Below, piece by piece: positions 9,604-17,934 of a stretch of DNA of 64,000 nucleotides. Made by a program: the position numbers and the translations under genes. Below the pieces are notes generated by a model. It was not told where the DNA came from. It worked only from the letters and a program-made list of their open reading frames with translations, and made no database searches. This stretch comes from Peteryoungia ipomoeae. GTDB taxonomy: Bacteria > Pseudomonadota > Alphaproteobacteria > Rhizobiales > Rhizobiaceae. Numbering within the stretch: position 1 is the stretch's first letter; every line of letters begins with the position of its first letter. The stretch spans positions 62,001 to 126,000 of the forward strand of contig NZ_STGV01000002.1 of NCBI RefSeq assembly GCF_004912165.1, in the 5' to 3' direction.

Positions 9604-9630
9604 AGTTAACGCAAGTTTCACGCAAGCTAC
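9604..9630 (+). promoter_or_regulatory. Double CGCAAG box upstream of rem
   Basis: Two direct copies of ACGCAAG (CGCAAG at 9610-9615 and 9621-9626, 11 bases apart) read on the plus strand, opposite to rem. No CTAG-type tetramer follows at nine bases. The copies resemble the boxes at flagellar operons and could be an autoregulatory Rem or VisNR target. The assignment is speculative. Confidence 0.4.
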
Positions 9631-9707
9631 TGAATGTGGCACTAAATCACAGTCTTGCCGCAATTCGCAAATCGCCATAATTGTGATCGTCAAGCAACTT
9701 ACGATTG

Positions 9708-10289
9708 CTATTCACCGCAAAATTCCCGCGCCTGCCCTGTCCAGTTTCCGTAGCCTGTGGCGACCAGATTGGCGATCACGCGGCACACATAGCGCTTCTG
9801 CGCCGGATCGTTGTTGGGACCGGCGTGGTAGCGCGCCACCGCCATGGTCCAGGTTTCGTGTCTGCGATGAAGATTGCTCAGAAAGTGGGCGGCATATTCG
9901 ACATTGCGGCCGGGGTCGAACATGGCCTCGACAGACGTAAAGTGCTCCCCATGGAAGTGCTGGTTGATCTGCATGCAGCCGACATCGATCAGTTTCTTGC
10001 CGGACGAGCGCGCCGCATCGAAGCCGGCAAGCGCCTCATCCAGTGTCTTGAAGTAGTAGGCCTTGCCTTCGACGTTCATTGCATAGGGCTGTAAAGACCC
10101 CTTGCGCCCCGTCTCTGTCAGGCCCACCGAATAGAGAATTCCCGCCGGAATGCCATAGCGCTGCGCGGCCTCAACGATCGCGCCTTCACAAGATCCCGTG
10201 CTCGCTGCGGCTTCAGAGGTAAAGCTGGTCAGGGCGAGCGCGAGCAGCATCGGAAGAGGGAACCGAAAGCTCTTGCGCACCGCGATCAT
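9708..10289 (-). CDS. Lytic transglycosylase (flagellar-locus, SLT-like, exported)
   Basis: Predicted periplasmic peptidoglycan lytic transglycosylase, probably opening the wall for rod assembly. The chosen ATG at 10289 has GGGA seven bases upstream and gives a signal peptide (residues 1-29: charged start, LPMLLALALTSF, then SEAAAS). The mature part shows ILYSVGLTETGRKG, where the Glu fits the catalytic Glu of SLT-type enzymes, plus DVGCMQINQHFH and VARYHAGPNN, all family hallmarks. It overlaps the 3' end of fliK by 77 bases. The same gene (orf38) sits between motD and rem in S. meliloti. Confidence 0.85.
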   Translation of the reverse strand: MIAVRKSFRFPLPMLLALALTSFTSEAAASTGSCEGAIVEAAQRYGIPAGILYSVGLTETGRKGSLQPYAMNVEGKAYYFKTLDEALAGFDAARSSGKKLIDVGCMQINQHFHGEHFTSVEAMFDPGRNVEYAAHFLSNLHRRHETWTMAVARYHAGPNNDPAQKRYVCRVIANLVATGYGNWTGQAREFCGE

Positions 10290-11631
10290 CGATTTGTCCC
10301 ATCTGGCTGAATGGCGCGCTGCGGCGCTCCTGGTTTCCGCTCTGGCTGCCCGATTGCTGCGCCTGCTGGCCCAGCTGCTGGCCCGATGCCCCGTCCTGTC
10401 CACTGCCAGCGCTCTTGTCGCCTGGTGCGATCTGGAGAGTGACCTGAACCTGATCCACGGCAAGCCCCTGGGCTTTCAGGGCGTTGATCATGTCGGACTG
10501 ATCGGCCTGCAACTGACGAAGCGCTGCCTGATTGTCGACGGTCAATTGGACGCTCAGTTCTTCGCCCACAAGCTTGAGCGTGGCCGTGACATTGCCCAAT
10601 TCGATGGGTGTCATCTGGATCTTCAAGGTATGGACCACACGCCCCTGGCTGGATTGCGTTGCCGCATTTGCCAGCTCCGAGCCCGGCTGCATGGCGCTCA
10701 GCCACTCGCTGTCACCCAGCATCGCCGCGGTAATGTTGGCGCCATTGGAGGTGGAAGCCGGTGCGATGATACGGCGACTGTCCACGACCGTAACGGTTTC
10801 GACCTGAACGCCCTCATCTGCTGCAGCTGCCGCTTTCTCCGCCGCCTGCAGCACCAGTGGCTCCCCCTTGCCATCCACCCGGACGAAACGGAAAGTCTTG
10901 TCATCTGACGAACCGCGATCGCTGGCCTGCTGGTTTCCACCATCAGCATCAGCGGAAACCTGACCCGTCAGATGGCCAGCCTCCAACAGTCTGTCGGATA
11001 CCGTGTCTCCCATCGCCTGCCGGTTGCCCGCGCCATCACCTTGAGGTGCAGCCGAAGCGCCATCACCGATGGAAGCGACGAGCAATTGCAAGGCATCATC
11101 CGCCCCGCTGCCCTTCCCGGTTGGAACGGCATCAAGCTCGTGATCGGGATCGACAATCTCCCCGGCAGCCGGATCGACCAGCACGTCAACGGCCTGCTCG
11201 AGGGCAGCGCTCAGCTCGCCTTTGGCCCGGACGCCTCTGGGATCATCCGACTTGCCATTGGCCTTGCCAGTTTTCTCATCGTTCAATCCGGCCTGACTGG
11301 CATGCGCATCCTTGGAACCTAGGTGCTTGCCCATAACGTCCCGCACCAGGGCCGAAGAGATATCGATGATCGGCTTTGTTGCCTTTTCGCCAGCGCCTGT
11401 CTGGGATTGCTTTGCGTCCACCCCCGTTTCGCCGCCTTCAAGCACGGTATCATCCATGCCCTGCTTGTCCGACGGTTCACCATTCTGGCCGCCTTGCTGC
11501 CCGGTGCTGGACATGACCTTGGAGAAGCCCCCCTCCCCTTGCGTCTCGCCGCGACCGGCGGTGCCAGCGCGTCCGATACCCGTATCGGTCGCGGGGCCGC
11601 GAGGCGTCGATAGTGCATCCATCATCGTCAT
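10213..11631 (-). CDS. fliK: Flagellar hook-length control protein FliK (formerly MotD)
   Basis: FliK measures hook length and switches export specificity. The 472-residue product has a long low-complexity, Gly/Asp/Ser/Gln-rich N-terminal two thirds. A compact Flg_hook domain follows (about residues 330-405) with VVHTLKIQMTPIELGNVTAT and ELSVQLTVDNQAALRQLQAD. It ends in another Gln/Gly/Ser-rich tail. Its start overlaps the motC stop by four bases. In S. meliloti the equivalent gene was named motD and later recognised as fliK. Confidence 0.92.
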   Translation of the reverse strand: MTMMDALSTPRGPATDTGIGRAGTAGRGETQGEGGFSKVMSSTGQQGGQNGEPSDKQGMDDTVLEGGETGVDAKQSQTGAGEKATKPIIDISSALVRDVMGKHLGSKDAHASQAGLNDEKTGKANGKSDDPRGVRAKGELSAALEQAVDVLVDPAAGEIVDPDHELDAVPTGKGSGADDALQLLVASIGDGASAAPQGDGAGNRQAMGDTVSDRLLEAGHLTGQVSADADGGNQQASDRGSSDDKTFRFVRVDGKGEPLVLQAAEKAAAAADEGVQVETVTVVDSRRIIAPASTSNGANITAAMLGDSEWLSAMQPGSELANAATQSSQGRVVHTLKIQMTPIELGNVTATLKLVGEELSVQLTVDNQAALRQLQADQSDMINALKAQGLAVDQVQVTLQIAPGDKSAGSGQDGASGQQLGQQAQQSGSQSGNQERRSAPFSQMGQIDDRGAQELSVPSSDAARARPDQLYL

Positions 11632-13001
11632 GGGTCTTCCTCCTTGAGGAGATCATCAATCGCGTTCAGCTTCGACCGGCCTGTTTCCAAAAAGGTCTCA
11701 AGCTGAGGATCCATTTTGGACTCCGTTGCTTGCTCGGGCGTTGCGTCGGCAGCAGCGGTAGGCTCAGCAGCCTCGCCTTCGGCTGCCACTGGAGCTGCAT
11801 CGGCCGATGGCGGCTCCGATGCCGCCGGCGGGACTGCCGCATCTGGCACGGGCGCAAAGGGATCTTGCAGCTCCGGGTCCGCAGTGGCCATTTCTGCATC
11901 GGCAGGCGTTGCGGACGCCGGAACAACCGGCCCAATAACCTCCGGCGCAGCCGGCTCCGGTTTGCGCAGAACTTCCTTCGCCACCAGTTCTGCAGCCTGG
12001 CGCAAAGCTTTGTCTCTTGGAGAAAGGGCGTCCGTCGGAATGGTGTTCAGAACCGCCATGGCATCACTGACCCCTTCGGTGGGGACCTTGACGAGCGTAC
12101 CGTAAAGCTTGGCCATGGCATCATCCGCCGCGGCCTCTCCCGAAAGACGCTTTGCCTGTTCAGATGCCATGAGCGCAAGTTCACCATGGCCCAGAATTGC
12201 CGCACGGCGCGCCATTCTCAGATAGACCTCTCGACGCCGGTCCTTGTCCATGTAGAGAAGGGTCGCATCGACATCTGCCGGATCGATCGCCTTTGGATTG
12301 GCAACGACCAGCTCGACAAACAGATCGGCAAACTGGCTTGCATAGGGAGAATAGAGAAAGCGGCGCGCGTAGCTATTGGCATAGCGGCTGGCCTCATCGA
12401 GAAGGCCTGCTTCGACAGAAATTGCAAGCGAACGGCGAAGCGCCGCCTCTTCAACGATGGTCCCGGGCGCCGTCAACCGCGCCCAGTCATAATGCTTCAA
12501 GGCTGCGGCCGGATCGAGGGAAATCGTGACATTGCCCGCGACCAACGCAAGATAGGGACCAATCTCGGTTTCCTTGTATTCGGCCAGGATCTCGCCCATC
12601 GTCTTGGCAACCAGTGTGCCTTTGCCGCTCAGATATTTGCGCAGCGCGTCGGCAACGCGTGTATCGAAATGCCCGTTGATATCACGGGCAATCAGATATT
12701 CGAGCGTCTGGGGATTACCGCCACTCATGGCGTAAATGAGGGCCGCATCGATGTTGCGCGGGTCCGAAAAGACCTCGGGATCAACCTCACGCAGACGCTT
12801 GTCGATCGTGCTCAACATGAAACGCTGCATGTCGGCGGCAGAGTGATCGCCACGCACCACGCTGTCCTGCACGAATTGCAGCGATCTCAGCATCCGGTAC
12901 GGCTCGATGCTTTCCGTGCCCTGGCCGCGCGCCGGCAGGCTGCCCATCAGGGCAACCGTACAGCCAGCCAGCAGCGAGAGAGAAAAGCGTGTGAGCTTCA
13001 T
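11628..13001 (-). CDS. motC: Periplasmic motility protein MotC
   Basis: MotC is a rhizobial periplasmic protein needed for flagellar rotation that works with MotB; MotE assists its folding. The 457-residue product has an N-terminal export signal, a helical repeat-like middle (TPR-like helices) and a Pro/Ala/Glu-rich tail from about residue 330. The signal contains LAGC at residues 11-14, which could also be a lipobox, so lipid anchoring cannot be excluded. It lies three bases after motB and overlaps fliK. Confidence 0.93.
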   Translation of the reverse strand: MKLTRFSLSLLAGCTVALMGSLPARGQGTESIEPYRMLRSLQFVQDSVVRGDHSAADMQRFMLSTIDKRLREVDPEVFSDPRNIDAALIYAMSGGNPQTLEYLIARDINGHFDTRVADALRKYLSGKGTLVAKTMGEILAEYKETEIGPYLALVAGNVTISLDPAAALKHYDWARLTAPGTIVEEAALRRSLAISVEAGLLDEASRYANSYARRFLYSPYASQFADLFVELVVANPKAIDPADVDATLLYMDKDRRREVYLRMARRAAILGHGELALMASEQAKRLSGEAAADDAMAKLYGTLVKVPTEGVSDAMAVLNTIPTDALSPRDKALRQAAELVAKEVLRKPEPAAPEVIGPVVPASATPADAEMATADPELQDPFAPVPDAAVPPAASEPPSADAAPVAAEGEAAEPTAAADATPEQATESKMDPQLETFLETGRSKLNAIDDLLKEEDP

Positions 13002-13004
13002 GGA

Positions 13005-14315
13005 TCAGCCCTGCTCCGCCTGGATCAGGATCTCGATACGCCGGTTTGCATCTGCCAGCGGATCCTCCGGAACCTGCAATCGACGGTCTGCAAAGCCAGA
13101 GACCTGCTCGACACGCCCTTCCGACAGACCACCACGCACCAGCATATAGTAGGCCGAATGCGCGCGGGCCATCGACAAGCGCCAGTTATCGTTTTCGGTA
13201 CCGCGGAACTGACGACCATCGGTATGACCGCGGATCACGATCTGGCCAGGCTTGTCCTTCAGCAGGGCGCCGATCTTTTCCATGGCAACGACGAGATCGC
13301 GCCGCGGTACCGCCGATCCGACGTTGAACATCGGGTCCTCGCTCTGATCGCTGATGGTCACAAGAATACCGCCTTCGGCAGGCGTCACGATCAGGCCTTC
13401 GGGCAGTTTGCCGGCGCCGCCGCCGATTGCGGCAACAATCGTTTCCTTCAGCGCCTCGGCTTCAGCCTGCTTTGCTTCGAGCTGCTGCTCGGTGGACTTG
13501 TCTTTGTCTTCTGCCATTGTTGTCTTCGCAGTATCAACCGCATCAGACTTGGCATCGTTGGTGTCGACAGCCACAGATTCCTGTGCCTGGTCCATCACCT
13601 GAGCGTCCATGACAGGCTTCTGACCGGGCACGACAAGCGCCACTTGCGGCTCGCCATCCGGCGGCGTGGTCTCGTCGGTTACGACTGTCTGCTGCTCGGA
13701 AGGGTTTGGCGCTTCGGTTGCTTCCCCTGTCGGGCCAGTCGCCGTCTGCACCTTCTGTGTCCAGAAATCCGGATCGAAGGGATCACGGTATGCCTCACCG
13801 CCCTGGGCACCCGTTGAAGGGCCGGAATCGGCTGCACCGCCCTCGCCTTTTGCGCTGACATTGGCCTGCTGGCCGACTTCCTGCGCAATTTCTGCCAGAA
13901 CGGAATAGGGATTCTCGAAGAAGTCTGCTTCTGAATAGTTGGCGTTTTCACCTGATGAGGCGGTCATATCCTCACCGGTTGCAGCAGCCGACCCTACCTT
14001 GTCCTGCTGCTCATCAACTTGCGAGCGCTCTTTCTTTTCCTCGCCCTCGGCCTGATCGACGGGCTTCTTCAGCCCCTTTTCGGTCGGCTTTTCGTCGGCA
14101 AGCTTGATCGGGTTGAAGTAGCTCGCGACCGATGCCTTGGTTTCTTCGTTCGACGCATTGACCAGCCACATCACAAGAAAGAAGGCCATCATTGCTGTCA
14201 TGAAGTCGGCGAAGGCGATCTTCCATGCGCCGCCATGGGCGCCGTCGTGGTCGCCCTTGTGCCGCTTGACGATGATGATTTCGTTTTTGCCGTGGTGGTG
14301 GTTTTCGTCGCTCAT
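13005..14315 (-). CDS. motB: Flagellar motor stator protein MotB
   Basis: MotB is the stator subunit that anchors MotA to peptidoglycan and carries the proton-binding aspartate. The 436-residue product has one membrane helix near residues 37-57, with D37 in [15 protein letters not shown] as the likely proton site. The C-terminal OmpA-like peptidoglycan-binding domain (about 300-432) contains [12 protein letters not shown] and [14 protein letters not shown]. The periplasmic linker is about 240 residues of acidic, low-complexity sequence, far longer than in E. coli, as expected for a MotC-interacting MotB. motA is not adjacent but at 29952. Confidence 0.95.
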   Translation of the reverse strand: MSDENHHHGKNEIIIVKRHKGDHDGAHGGAWKIAFADFMTAMMAFFLVMWLVNASNEETKASVASYFNPIKLADEKPTEKGLKKPVDQAEGEEKKERSQVDEQQDKVGSAAATGEDMTASSGENANYSEADFFENPYSVLAEIAQEVGQQANVSAKGEGGAADSGPSTGAQGGEAYRDPFDPDFWTQKVQTATGPTGEATEAPNPSEQQTVVTDETTPPDGEPQVALVVPGQKPVMDAQVMDQAQESVAVDTNDAKSDAVDTAKTTMAEDKDKSTEQQLEAKQAEAEALKETIVAAIGGGAGKLPEGLIVTPAEGGILVTISDQSEDPMFNVGSAVPRRDLVVAMEKIGALLKDKPGQIVIRGHTDGRQFRGTENDNWRLSMARAHSAYYMLVRGGLSEGRVEQVSGFADRRLQVPEDPLADANRRIEILIQAEQG

Positions 14316-14959
14316 TCCATGACCTTCTTCAGGCTGGCCGCAAAGGCCGAGATCCGCGTAACCAACGCGGCATCGCCGAACTCGACCGAGAGATCGAGAT
14401 CCTCGGCTTCCGTGTGGCGCAGAAGCGCTGCATGCTCAGGCATGGCTGCCGACAAATCTTCAAACAGACCGCGCGGCCCCTTGACCGTGATTGTGCCGAC
14501 CTCGCCACTGGCGACAGCAGCCTCGATCTGCTTGGCCAAAGCGTCCACGGCCCGCGCAGCAACCGCTTCGCTGAACAGCGGAACGAGCGCGCGCGCCACC
14601 TGTTCGCTGACGGCAATCGACATTTGAGCAATCAGGTTCGGGAGCTGCTCGCCCAGTGCTTTGGCAAACTCGGTTCGCAGACGACCGTCGCGCTCCGCGA
14701 GCATCTGGGCGTGACCGATCTCCAGCGCCTGACGATCGACCTCGAAGCTTGCGGTTGCCTCCGCGACACCGGCCTCGTGGCCCTCTGCAAACGCCTCCCG
14801 CTTCACCGCTTCGATATCCACCGGATCAGGTTCCGGCAGCGCGGGAAACGCCAGATCGAGACCATCATCTTCGGCAAAATCAAACGCAGGCGCCACCGGC
14901 GCAGGCGGCGACGGCGGGGCTGAGAAATCCTTGAGGTATCGCGTCAGTGGCATGGTCAT
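14312..14959 (-). CDS. FliH-like flagellar export regulator (putative)
   Basis: The ATG at 14959 is chosen because GGAGG stands nine bases upstream; a longer frame reaches 15112 without a good ribosome site. The 215-residue product has a Pro/Ala/Asp-rich start, a long charged helix (about 60-110) and an alpha/beta C-terminal part with [15 protein letters not shown] and [14 protein letters not shown]. This organisation resembles FliH, which binds the FliI ATPase, and no other fliH is present in this otherwise near-complete cluster. The stop overlaps the motB ATG. I rate FliH as likely but not proven. Confidence 0.6.
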   Translation of the reverse strand: MTMPLTRYLKDFSAPPSPPAPVAPAFDFAEDDGLDLAFPALPEPDPVDIEAVKREAFAEGHEAGVAEATASFEVDRQALEIGHAQMLAERDGRLRTEFAKALGEQLPNLIAQMSIAVSEQVARALVPLFSEAVAARAVDALAKQIEAAVASGEVGTITVKGPRGLFEDLSAAMPEHAALLRHTEAEDLDLSVEFGDAALVTRISAFAASLKKVME

Positions 14960-15126
14960 TGGCAATCGCCTCCATCGGCGAGGTGCGAGGGACCAGGATT
15001 CTGGCCCAACACAGCGGGTAGATCGGTCATCGTGGCGTCCCGAAAAGCGTCGGTCATTGTCGTTGTTCGATCTTACTTTCGGGTAAGCGGCATCAGCGTG
15101 GAGCTGTGCCATTTTCAGTCAGGACG

Positions 15127-15151
15127 CTAGGGGACCAAACTTGCGCGAGGG
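15127..15151 (-). promoter_or_regulatory. CGCAAG-N9-CTAG element heading the FliH-like/motB operon
   Basis: On the minus strand: CCTCGCGCAAG, nine bases, CTAG, with CGCAAG at 15140-15145 and CTAG at 15127-15130. It is 180 bases from the preferred start at 14959. The element is identical in layout to those at flhA and flgB. Confidence 0.55.
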
Positions 15152-15186
15152 TGTAGGCGCAAACGAGACGTAATCGGTGAAGGTGG

Positions 15187-15202
15187 CGGGGCAAAAGCCC
15201 CG
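15187..15202 (-). terminator. Hairpin after flaC
   Basis: CGGGGC (15187-15192) and GCCCCG (15197-15202) flank an AAAA loop, 14 bases beyond the flaC stop. No clear T-tract follows on the minus strand, so this is a weaker candidate than the hairpins after the other flagellin genes. Confidence 0.45.
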
Positions 15203-15215
15203 ACCGGGACCGCCA

Positions 15216-16202
15216 TCAGTTCTGGAAGAGTGTCAGGAGCTTTTCAGCGCTGGTATTGGCAATCGACAGCGACTGGATACCGAGCTGTTGCTGGGTCTGC
15301 AGGGCTTTCAGACGTGTCGATTCCTCGTTCATGTTCGCGTCGACAAGACGTCCGACGCCCTTGGAAATCACGTCCATGAGATTGGAGACGAAGTTGTCCT
15401 GCATCTCGATGCGGCTAGTAATGGCGCCCAGGGTGGCTGCAGAATCCGTCAGCTGCTGGATGATATTGTCGACAACCGCGATCATGTCGTCGAGCTGTTC
15501 CTTGGTGGTGCTGGTGTCGATGGCAATTTCATTGACGGTATCAGGAGGAACGGCCACGGGGGCGTCGCCCATATCCAGCAGGAAATAGTCTCGCCGCGTC
15601 ACGGGAAGTGGCTGATTTTCGACAAGCGGGTACGCGTCGATTGCCTTCGTCAGAAATCCCCGGCTCGAATCCTGGATGTCGATCAGAATGGAATCCGCCG
15701 TGTCGAAATCCAGCGTCGTCACCTGAACGCTGCCATCGGCGCCGCGAACGAAGGAGGACACAACCTGCTTGACGCCCAGCGGATTGACACCCGAATTGTA
15801 GAGCCAGTTTTCCCCGGAGAAGGAAGCGGACTGCGCGGACGAAACGAGCTGGTTCTTCAGCTGCTTCATCTCCTCGTTGATCTTGTTCTTGTCGACGCCC
15901 GGCTCGCTGGCGGCAACAAGCTTCGCCTTGATCGAGGACATGACCTCCACGACATTGTCGAGAGCCGTGTAAGCGGTATCAACGGTCGCAGCGCCCAAAC
16001 CCAGCGCGTCCGAAACGGTGGAAAGCGCCGCATTGTCCGAGCGCATGGTTGTCGCGATCGACCAGTAACCAGCATTGTCCGACGCCGTTTCGACCCGGTA
16101 GCCCGAAGAGACCCGTCGCTGGGTCATCTCAAGATTGGTATCAATCTGACGAAGGGTCTGAAGCGCTGCCATGGCGGCGGCGTTGGTCATAATACTGGTC
16201 AT
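15216..16202 (-). CDS. flaC: Flagellin (FlaC-like, divergent)
   Basis: The start ATG at 16202 (MTSIMTNAAAMAAL) is set by alignment to the other three flagellins and by the AAGGG ribosome site; the frame stays open further upstream. The 328-residue product has conserved D0/D1 ends (AAMAALQTLRQIDTNLEMTQ at the start, LVDANMNEESTRLKALQTQQ and LGIQSLSIANTSAEKLLTLF at the end) but a shorter and different centre. It is the last of four tandem flagellin genes and corresponds in position and size to S. meliloti flaC. The paralogue letter is assigned from order. Confidence 0.9.
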   Translation of the reverse strand: MTSIMTNAAAMAALQTLRQIDTNLEMTQRRVSSGYRVETASDNAGYWSIATTMRSDNAALSTVSDALGLGAATVDTAYTALDNVVEVMSSIKAKLVAASEPGVDKNKINEEMKQLKNQLVSSAQSASFSGENWLYNSGVNPLGVKQVVSSFVRGADGSVQVTTLDFDTADSILIDIQDSSRGFLTKAIDAYPLVENQPLPVTRRDYFLLDMGDAPVAVPPDTVNEIAIDTSTTKEQLDDMIAVVDNIIQQLTDSAATLGAITSRIEMQDNFVSNLMDVISKGVGRLVDANMNEESTRLKALQTQQQLGIQSLSIANTSAEKLLTLFQN

Positions 16203-16302
16203 GCAGAATGCCCTTGAAAATTGGTATGCGCATCCGGCACCACGAGCCGGTCGCGACGAGCGGGCATCATGCTGACCGCCCAATGGCGGCCTCGTCGCAC
16301 AG

Positions 16303-16318
16303 TTAACAAATCATTAAC
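16303..16318 (+). promoter_or_regulatory. CtrA-like full site upstream of flaC
   Basis: TTAA-CAAATCA-TTAAC matches the CtrA consensus TTAA-N7-TTAAC. It is about 100 bases upstream of the flaC ATG, the same distance as the site at rem. Confidence 0.5.
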
Positions 16319-16395
16319 TGTGCTTATTAAACAAGGGCGAAGGAAGATAGCAAGCGCCGAACCCACCCAAAATGGCGGATTGAAACGGCGTCAAA

Positions 16396-16411
16396 AGCCT
16401 CACGCAAGGCT
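16396..16411 (+). promoter_or_regulatory. CACGCAAG box within AGCCT/AGGCT inverted arms
   Basis: The 16-base sequence AGCCTCACGCAAGGCT is the same as that upstream of motA at 29890-29905. Here it lies in the flaD-flaC gap, oriented away from flaC, between the flaD terminator and the CtrA-like site. The target gene is unclear. Confidence 0.35.
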
Positions 16412-16420
16412 CAAAAAGAA

Positions 16421-16445
16421 ATCCGCGCCCCAGAGGGGCGCGGAT
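16421..16445 (-). terminator. Intrinsic terminator after flaD
   Basis: ATCCGCGCCCC (16421-16431) and GGGGCGCGGAT (16435-16445) form an 11-bp perfect stem with an AGA loop. On the minus strand TTCTTTTTGA follows. Confidence 0.8.
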
Positions 16446-16504
16446 CTTGCCGAAGGCGCTGACGCGGTCAGGGCGGGACGAAGTCATCCCTAGCCGGATG
16501 CCGC

Positions 16505-17695
16505 TTACTGACGGAAGAGCGTCAGGATGCTTTCGGAAGCGGTGTTGGCGATGGAGAGCGACTGGATGGCGAGCTGCTGCTGGGTCTGCAGGGCCTTCAG
16601 GCGAGTCGATTCCTCGTTCATGTCGGCATCGACCAGACGGCCGATACCGCTGTCGATCGAGTCCGTCAGGGAGGCGACGAAGTCTTCCTGCATGCCGATT
16701 CGCATGGCAATCGAGCCGAGGGCGGCAGCGGCGCTGGTCATGGCTTCGAGGGCGACATCGGTGGCCTGGACCATGACGTCGAGTTGCTCGTTGGTCAGAG
16801 TGGTAATATCAACCAGGTCGAGGGAGGCCGGGGCGACGACGACCGTTGGTGCTGGGATCGGGGTCAGATCAACCGCCCAATTCCCGGCTGGAGCAGTCGT
16901 CACGGCCGCAATCTCCTGGCCGGGCACCGTCGCCTGATCGACGGCGAGCACCCAGGTCCCGTTCACCTTGACGTAATCTGCCGCAGGCACTGTCGTGTTG
17001 GCATAATTGCCTTCAAAAGTTGCGCCGTCGGCGATCAGGTCATCGATCGAGTAGGCCATGACCGTGTATTTGCTGGTAACACCGTTGACGTTGACGTCAA
17101 GCGTTACGGAAGCCGGTGTCACGTTATAGATGCGGTCGAGAATACCGAGGTCGCCGCTTTCATCGAAGAGTACGGAATTGCCGTCCAATTCGTAGTCGAT
17201 CTTCTTGACCGAGACTGCGCCGGTTTCGGTGCGGATGAAGGAGGCGACGACGTTCTTTGTCACCGAACCGGCATTTGCCGTCAGATCCGCCTGCATCCAG
17301 TTTTCACCGGAGAAGGACGCAGAGGATGCGATGCTGCGCAGCTGTTCCTGAAGCTGGGCGATCTCTTCCTGGATCTTCTGCCGGTCGACGCCTTCTTCCA
17401 CGGCGGCGACCATCTTTGCCTTGATTTCCTTGACGACTTCGACAGCCGTTTCCATGGCGGCATAGCCGGTATCGACTTTTGCGGCGCCGAGGCCGAGTGC
17501 GTCCTGAACGGCGGAGAGCGCCATGTTGTCAGAGCGCATGGTGGTCGCGATGGACCAGTATGCAGCGTTATCCGAAGCGCCGCCGACACGGAGGCCGGAG
17601 GAAACGCGGGCTTGGGTATCCTGCATCTTCGAATCGATGGAGCGGAGGGTCTGAAGTGCAGCCATGGCTGCGTTGTTGGTCAAAATGCTGGTCAT
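16505..17695 (-). CDS. flaD: Flagellin (FlaD-like)
   Basis: Filament subunit. The ATG at 17695 (MTSILTNNAAMAAL) is set by alignment and by the GGGACA site upstream; the frame extends further. The 396-residue product keeps flagellin D0/D1 ends and has a central region unlike that of FlaA and FlaB beyond about residue 140. The third of four tandem copies, it corresponds by order to S. meliloti flaD. Its leader carries the TGTCCC/GGGACA pairing. Confidence 0.9.
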   Translation of the reverse strand: MTSILTNNAAMAALQTLRSIDSKMQDTQARVSSGLRVGGASDNAAYWSIATTMRSDNMALSAVQDALGLGAAKVDTGYAAMETAVEVVKEIKAKMVAAVEEGVDRQKIQEEIAQLQEQLRSIASSASFSGENWMQADLTANAGSVTKNVVASFIRTETGAVSVKKIDYELDGNSVLFDESGDLGILDRIYNVTPASVTLDVNVNGVTSKYTVMAYSIDDLIADGATFEGNYANTTVPAADYVKVNGTWVLAVDQATVPGQEIAAVTTAPAGNWAVDLTPIPAPTVVVAPASLDLVDITTLTNEQLDVMVQATDVALEAMTSAAAALGSIAMRIGMQEDFVASLTDSIDSGIGRLVDADMNEESTRLKALQTQQQLAIQSLSIANTASESILTLFRQ

Positions 17696-17700
17696 GATCG

Positions 17701-17733
17701 TGTCCCTTGAATGGCTAGTTTTCGGGTGGGACA
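17701..17733 (-). promoter_or_regulatory. flaD leader: TGTCCC able to pair with the ribosome-binding site
   Basis: On the mRNA strand TGTCCC (17733-17728) precedes GGGACA (17706-17701) by 21 bases; GGGACA ends five bases before the ATG. A six-bp stem would cover the Shine-Dalgarno sequence. The same arrangement occurs at flaA and flaB. Confidence 0.5.
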
Positions 17734-17803
17734 TCCCGGTCGGTCCGGGCACGATGATGTTGGCCTAATGCCTTTAACCAGTTCTTCGTCTTGGTTAATT
17801 CAT

Positions 17804-17849
17804 CGTTACATGAGGCCATGTAACGCGGTCATGGTTAATGACGGGTTAA
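17804..17849 (-). promoter_or_regulatory. Palindrome and CtrA-like site upstream of flaD
   Basis: CGTTACATG (17804-17812) and CATGTAACG (17817-17825) form a nine-bp perfect inverted repeat around AGGC. Next to it, on the minus strand, TTAA-CCCGTCA-TTAAC (17834-17849) fits the CtrA full site. Both lie 110-155 bases upstream of the flaD ATG. Confidence 0.45.
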
Positions 17850-17885
17850 TTCCGCAGTGTAAAAGTTTACGAATTGAAAACAGCA

Positions 17886-17911
17886 GAAGCCGCCCCGGGT
17901 GGGGCGGCTTC
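17886..17911 (-). terminator. Intrinsic terminator after flaB
   Basis: GAAGCCGCCCC (17886-17896) and GGGGCGGCTTC (17901-17911) form an 11-bp perfect stem with a GGGT loop, 24 bases past the flaB stop. TGCTGTTTTC follows on the minus strand. Confidence 0.8.
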
Positions 17912-17934
17912 CAGATGACGATAAGATCGAGATC

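Noticed and set aside
11613-13817. 734-codon open frame on the plus strand opposite motB, motC and fliK
   Set aside because: It is the antisense of well-supported genes in GC-rich DNA; composition is Arg/Cys/His-rich with no family resemblance.
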